From Dipylidium caninum (lineage: Eukaryota; Platyhelminthes; Cestoda; Cyclophyllidea; Dipylidiidae): a stretch of DNA of 64,000 nt. The stretch spans positions 682,001 to 746,000 of the forward strand of contig QEYB01000921.1 in assembly GCA_017562135.1 (NCBI GenBank), given 5' to 3'. Positions 58,872 through 64,000 of the stretch are shown here, piece by piece (position 1 is the stretch's first letter; each line of letters starts with the position of its first letter). Both the position numbers and the translations under genes were made by a program. A model generated the notes under the pieces. The model did no database searches. It saw only the letters and a program-made list of their open reading frames with translations, and was not told where the DNA came from.

Positions 58872-60113
58872 TAAAAGGCTATTTCAAACGACTAATATGT
58901 ACGTTGATATTCTTAGATTATGCAGGTTAAATGCTATCAAATTTCCTTGACGCTATTAATTTCTTTAATTGTGGACTCGTGTTAACAGAACACAATTTTG
59001 GCTTGGCACTAATATTTTTTGAGACCAACCCAGTGTATTCAATTAATGACACCGATATATTTTTTAAGAGGAAGGCAAGGGGTTTCATATCTCACGCAGA
59101 ATGAAAGCTATAAGTCTCAAATGTCGTCCGTGGCATAACGTGTAGAGAACACGCTTTTATTTGTATGAACTATTTGCGCAATGCCTCCAAGTAACACCTT
59201 TCCGAAAGAGCGGAGAAACAATGAACGCGCAAAAAAGGCACCCAAAATCGGTTGGTACCTAGAAGGAATGTTCGATTGCAGTTATAGTAATGAAAATGTA
59301 CCACATCCCGTTATGCCAGCCTATAAATTCAAAACTAACAGGAAATGTTTTGGACATTTCAATCAATAGTGTGCGGTGACCCGTGTTTTGTTTTAGTCCA
59401 GCATCCGTTTTCCGGCCTCTTCTTCGTAACACCTTATTTGCCATGCGAAACCGTTCGCGCCACATTCTACAAACCGTTACGTAACATAACATTGACACGA
59501 TGTTGATAGAGCGTTTGTTAGTGAAACATCGGTTATGCGAACCATTTTTTGCCTTATCCAATGGCCGAAATCGCGAGTTTGACTTCAAGACACGCATTAA
59601 AACTCGAAGGGCATGCCTGTGAGCAATGAGTAGGCTCAACCATTATAATTTATGGTTGGATTCCACTTAATATAAGCAGATCGCGAAACTCAAATACGCC
59701 CCGAGTTACGCACTCTCATTCTGTAGACGCGATTTCGTTAAAATTCCATTATAAGAAATGATATTTAAATATGCATTTCGTGCGTTTTCATCCAAAAATG
59801 GGGTAAATTTAAGTGTGCTCTCCAACATGATCGAGTAAATTTTTCGAAAGCAGAACAGATGTTAGCGGAAAATCAGTGTGCAATATTTCTTATTTGCTGT
59901 AATATTTCTGTTACATGTGTGAATTGGCTAAGAGAACCAGCAACAATCGTGAAGTCTCTATAAGCTGATTCCACCCCTAACCTTATCAGATATCAGATAA
60001 ACTCATTGTCTGTACTATTGTTAGACGCAACAGTATATAGTCCTTTTTTTTCATTTTCAACGGACCAGTGTTCTCCAGCTTGTCCACCTTTGGCTGTGGC
60101 GGTCTATCTGAAA
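58872..60113. promoter_or_regulatory. Divergent intergenic region, MON1 / ATP synthase g
   Basis: 1.24 kb of AT-rich DNA separates two divergent start codons. It must contain both promoters. Overlapping ORFs at 59181-59639 on both strands show no domain. No specific element is recognised. Confidence 0.4.
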
Positions 60114-60533
60114 ATGGCGAATCTTGTGAATAGGCTCGCCCGTGATGCTCCTAAATATGCTTTAGGTAAGCGCCTGTTTAGTTTTTATGTGTTCGTAAGT
60201 GGCATATCGTTTTGGAATGGAGAAATGCCGTCCATCCCTTGTCAAATTTTGGAAATATGCCAAGGTGGAACTGCGACCGCCGAAGATATCTGAACTGACG
60301 CCAGCCCTTGAAGAAGGCAAATCTCTTCTTGATTATATGAAATCCGGTGCATGGAAGCAAAAAACAGTGAAGGTTTCTTTATCTTCTTCGAGATAATTTT
60401 TGCATAGGAGTTTGCTCTCGATAGCGTTGTTGCTATTGAAGTATTGATGTGGTTCTTCGTTGGTGAAATAATTGGCAGACGAAGCTTGATCGGATACAAA
60501 AAAGTCGAAGGCGCTTATATAGTAGCTCACTAG
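60114..60533 (+). CDS. ATP5MG: Mitochondrial ATP synthase subunit g, 3 exons, 116 aa
   Basis: Subunit g is a small single-pass protein of the Fo part that supports ATP synthase dimers at cristae ridges. Exons are 60114-60165, 60200-60372 and 60408-60533, separated by introns of only 34 and 35 nt. The start MANLVNRLARDAPKYAL resembles human MAQFVRNLVEKTPALV. The middle exon has LVKFWKYAKVELRPP (human LATFWYYAKVELVPP). The final exon has IEVLMWFFVGEIIGRR, including the GxxxG-like membrane segment, and ends with TAG. The acceptor at 60199 is the one that keeps frame; a later AG at 60212 does not. At 116 aa it is slightly longer than the human protein, owing to the C-terminal extension GAYIVAH. 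Confidence 0.95.
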
Positions 60534-63500
60534 TTTGTAAAATAGTTTGCGGAAATGCATAGTTGTTATTAACTCTTGATCGTGTTTTTTCGGCACGTTG
60601 ATGCCAATGGCCGGTCGGGATTGCTAACTCTTTTTTCTTTTTGTGATTGGTGGCTTATTTGCAGCCACAGTTTTCACTGAAAACCTGTTTGTTATTTCTA
60701 TTTTAATGGCTAATAGGTGCTTACTTTCTTATTATAATGCTTTAAGTCAACCCTTATGCGAATGCTCTATTGAGATTGTCAAAGTTACAATAAATTGTGG
60801 TAAAAAGGCTACTGTCCCGCTTTATTAGCTTGTAACTAACAGTTGCATATCATGTTTCGTCAAGTAATTATCATCGTTAGAACTTGACTCGGATCTTCTC
60901 CCTTCTTATTTTCTTTGTAGCTTTTGTTTTGATCTCGATTCCTCTCTGCATTAACTTTTTTTGGTTGACTTTTGGTCACTTCTTAACGCCGACTCCGTCT
61001 TTCAGGGAACAAGATAAATATTTCACTACTTAAATATTTAAGTGCCCAATTAAGCTTGAAATCTATTGTAATTCCGTGGTGCTCGATAGGGTCTTCGCAG
61101 GTGCTTCACCTGCAGATCACTTCACCTACGCTCATGTTTCACTTAGACTTGACGTGAAATTGGAGCTTTGTACCGTGTTCACGACTTAATTCCCAATTTT
61201 AGGGAAGGTAATTCTACCAATCCTTTATGAAATAGTTTGTAACTCACTTTTGACTACCAAACAAATGTGTGATTCTTGTTTGAAACGTTTTTGGGTGTGC
61301 AGTTTTAGCGTTCTCTGTCTTAGTTCTATTGGTAGGAAGAACAGAGATTTCTCCTGTTTATTTAAATTCCTGGTCAAATTCAGACCTTCATTAATCCCTT
61401 TTATCAATTCCTGAATGCAAATTTTCCATACGCTGAGAGTGGTTTCGTCGAATTAGTGTTTAAAGTGGGAAATCCCCTTTTTCAATCTCGTCGCATTTAC
61501 TGAGACTTTCAACCGGTTTACCAAGGCTTGATTAACTTCAACTTGCCATCGGCGCCCTAATGGTTTTCATTATGTGTTGAATAGTGGGAGTTAATTTCGT
61601 GGACAGTCATTTTCTTATTCGATCTCTTAGATCCGTTCACTTGAGTTCCTCTTAAATGACGTTCGCAAAAGTCGTGCCCAGTTTTCATTAGGCAATCAAT
61701 TTTTGAGCTGCTTACATGGTTTATTAGCAGACAGCTACCGTCTCTGAACTTGTAGTGCCGACTTGTTAAAATGTCTGTGAATGTTATGCTCTTATTAGAT
61801 TACTAAGAGTGAAAGCTGAAAGGGCACTTCCGAGTCGTAGAAGTTCACTCTGTTGGCAGCATCGTTTTTACGGTTGTCGATCTGAGTACAGCAGCCTTGG
61901 CATTTGGCCAAACATCCAAGTAGTTAGTAAATTGGGATTTGGGAGTAGTTAATATGCTAAACAACCTCATCAAAGAAGTGTTTTCTCACGCTAATGACAA
62001 TCTTGCATGAAACGGCGAGAATTGGTGAGGTCTCGTTTCAAAATGGTTAATTGCCAAGCTGTGGTGCGCATTTGGCCTCCGGGAATTGTTCTTTGTTAAT
62101 ATAGACTTTATACCATCCCACCGTACCGGAATCAGGCTTACGCTACGCGGTAGGCGACGGTCAGACGTTGCAGTCACGCCGCCTTCTATTGTTCGTGATG
62201 TCTTTTCAGTCAGTGTATTGTAGGGCCACGAAACTCACAGCTTAGCGGTGTTCGTCCCTGTTTTTTGGTAAATGATAATAGGGAGGCAAAATTGCTACTA
62301 TTCAGTGGTTTTTATCGTCCTTGCGTCTGTACCCCTTAGTTATTTAAACCTCACCTATTGACAACCTCGTTAAAAGTATAAAACGTCTACCCGACAAGTC
62401 CCGATGCGAGGAGTTACCGAAATGCCAACATCGTGCACCTTCAAGCAGACTTTCGACTTTCCTTGGCGGGGCGGATGTCGTCTAGTGTTGCGCCTTAATG
62501 GACTTTTGCGCAGACCGGCACGAGTGTGCGAATGTCGGAGGCCAAAGCAAAGTCGGAGTTCACAGCAGCACTCGTTTAACCGCTTCAGCCGTGATATCAA
62601 TCAAGACCCTGTTAATCTCCAGTGCGAGTTGGGCCTCCCACATATTTTGGGTCAGAACCTTAAATGGTGAGTTGACGAGAAAGAGCTGGCAGTTGAGGGC
62701 TCTTCGTTCACCCCGAAGTTGATGTGAGTAACTCCTTACCTCTGGCCTTTCTTAACAATCGTTAGAGAGAATTTTATAATTTAACTCATTTGGATTACAA
62801 TTTTGTCACGAAAACACGCTCACACTGTCTCGCCTCTACATCTGGCAACCTTAAAGTCAGCGATCTTTGATGGTTTGGCAGGGTGCGCCTCTTGCCTCTT
62901 CATCTTCTCCCTCTTCTCTCAGGCGAGACACACCTTTGCATTTACAAATATACTTCAAAAGTTGAGATGGTGGATCACGTAAACAGGCATGTATGCACGC
63001 TTTTTGTTACTTGGTGTTCCCGTGGCGGAGCAGACGCCACTTGTACACGATGGCCGAGCGAAATGCACCCTTTTGACCCGTCCGACCGACGCGGCTGTGG
63101 TGTGTCGAAAAGCACAAAAGTGTCATTTTTCGACTCAACCCCAAAGGCCATGGGAATGGTGCTCCTGAACATCGGGACCAAACGCCTTCTTCTGCATTCT
63201 CCGGCCACCCCTCCCCCCGGAGGGATTGAATGTAACACTCTTCCCGATTAATCGCTGGAAATTTCACCGTCAATTTAGCTTGTTCACGAGGCGAGAATGT
63301 GGAGAAATACGGAATTTTTCAGGTTTTTTTGTGTACATGGCGAGTAGGTCGGGAATTATTGGATGAGAAATTTTCCCATTATCCCCAAAAATTTCATTCA
63401 TGAACTTTGCTCAACTAGGATTTGCGGGTCATTATTTTGCCTCTTTTGGGATCATCGAGGAGAAGGACCCCGATCGTTTGGACAAAAGCTTGTCCCACTA

Positions 63501-64000
63501 TGCACTAAATGTTGGCTTCCCGCTAGGTGAACTGCCATGTTGAAGTTCATTCGTCCCAACACTTTGCGGCGAGCATGAGGCCCCCATCCACCACGGTGGG
63601 GAAAGGTGGAACGAAAGAGGAGGTTTGTGAAGAACGTCGACAAGGCTCCGTCTGTTCCGGCTTTTTCTCTAGTGACCATCGCGGGAAGGCTGCCTTTTCT
63701 CCATTTCACTTCTACGACACTCCAACCACCCCATAAATCGTTTACTAATTTGGAATTGACATAAACGTGTCGAGGTTTCGTGTTGTCTCCTTGCTTAGCC
63801 ATTTCCACTCCGTGAATGGAGAATGCGTCGTTGAAAACGGTTTGCGATTATCTTTCACTCCCTCGCACCGAACTACCGTTCATCATTTAGGCCGGTGGAA
63901 CACGCCGAGGTGTCGGGTCTGGGGGAGCAGGGGGACTGGAGGGAAGTAGCCTAAGTCGGCAATTTGTGCGTGAGTGTAAGAGTCTGTGCCGGCCTCGTGA
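60534..64000. other. Right-hand stretch without a recognised gene
   Basis: 60.5-62.3 kb is AT-rich with no useful ORF. From about 62.4 kb to the end composition becomes GC-richer, and many ORFs of 60-120 codons overlap on both strands. A 47-codon frame starting near 63401 (MNFAQLGFAGHYFASFG) looks protein-like but matches nothing I know. The block may hold 5' or internal exons of a gene beyond the window. Confidence 0.4.

Noticed and set aside
62975..63251. Cyclophilin-like look of FFDSTPKAMGMVLLNI
   Set aside because: Only the first strand resembles cyclophilin. The catalytic region and the rest of the fold are absent downstream in any frame.
1..64000. CRISPR arrays, prophage, operons, rRNA
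   Set aside because: No regularly spaced direct repeats, no bacterial gene organisation and no rRNA-like blocks were seen; the window is eukaryotic.

Overview
The window reads as nuclear DNA of a flatworm (Platyhelminthes), most likely a tapeworm. The evidence is ordinary metazoan housekeeping genes broken up by a mix of 30-38 nt micro-introns and kilobase introns, standard stop codons, moderate GC, and a local expansion of divergent aquaporins. No bacterial, CRISPR, rRNA or tRNA features were seen. All gene models were assembled by eye from splice signals, reading phase and family similarity.

Layout. 0-4 kb: a possible mitoribosomal L33 exon at the left edge, then a three-exon mitochondrial elongation factor Ts gene (TSFM, +). 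6.6-21.3 kb: a long CIP4/FBP17/TOCA-type gene (+) encoding F-BAR, HR1 and SH3 domains, with introns up to 3.7 kb. 22.25-22.86 kb: compact four-exon DRAP1 (NC2-alpha, -). It lies head-to-head with seven-exon VMP1 (+, 23.4-26.9 kb). 28.5-51.7 kb: four aquaporin-like genes on alternating strands (A -, B +, C -, D +), so two head-to-head pairs. 53.7-54.7 kb: broken adenosine-kinase-like fragments. 54.99-58.87 kb: seven-exon MON1 (-). 60.1-60.5 kb: three-exon ATP synthase subunit g (+). The remainder to 64 kb holds no gene I recognise.

The most unusual part is the aquaporin cluster. All four genes share the same two phase-0 intron positions and an 81-nt middle exon carrying the second pore motif, so they are tandem/inverted duplicates. 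Their pore motifs have drifted: the first is NPI, NPM, NPV or NPM and the second is NPF, NPT, NPF or NPA. The selectivity-filter arginine is kept in all four. The cluster sits in GC-richer blocks separated by AT-rich stretches. One AT-rich stretch, inside an intron of aquaporin D, contains a decayed mariner transposase.

A technical point affects reading of the window. The CIP4-like gene and MON1 need one-base corrections in short A/T runs (about 7010, 7167, 7329, 18456 and 58612) to keep otherwise well-conserved proteins in frame. After correction, exon lengths and splice phases agree. These look like assembly errors rather than gene death, and other ORFs in the window may be broken the same way.

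Genes work in unrelated pathways: mitochondrial translation and ATP synthase (TSFM, ATP5MG), membrane curvature and actin (CIP4-like), transcription repression (DRAP1), autophagy and endolysosomal traffic (VMP1, MON1), and water or small-solute transport (aquaporins).
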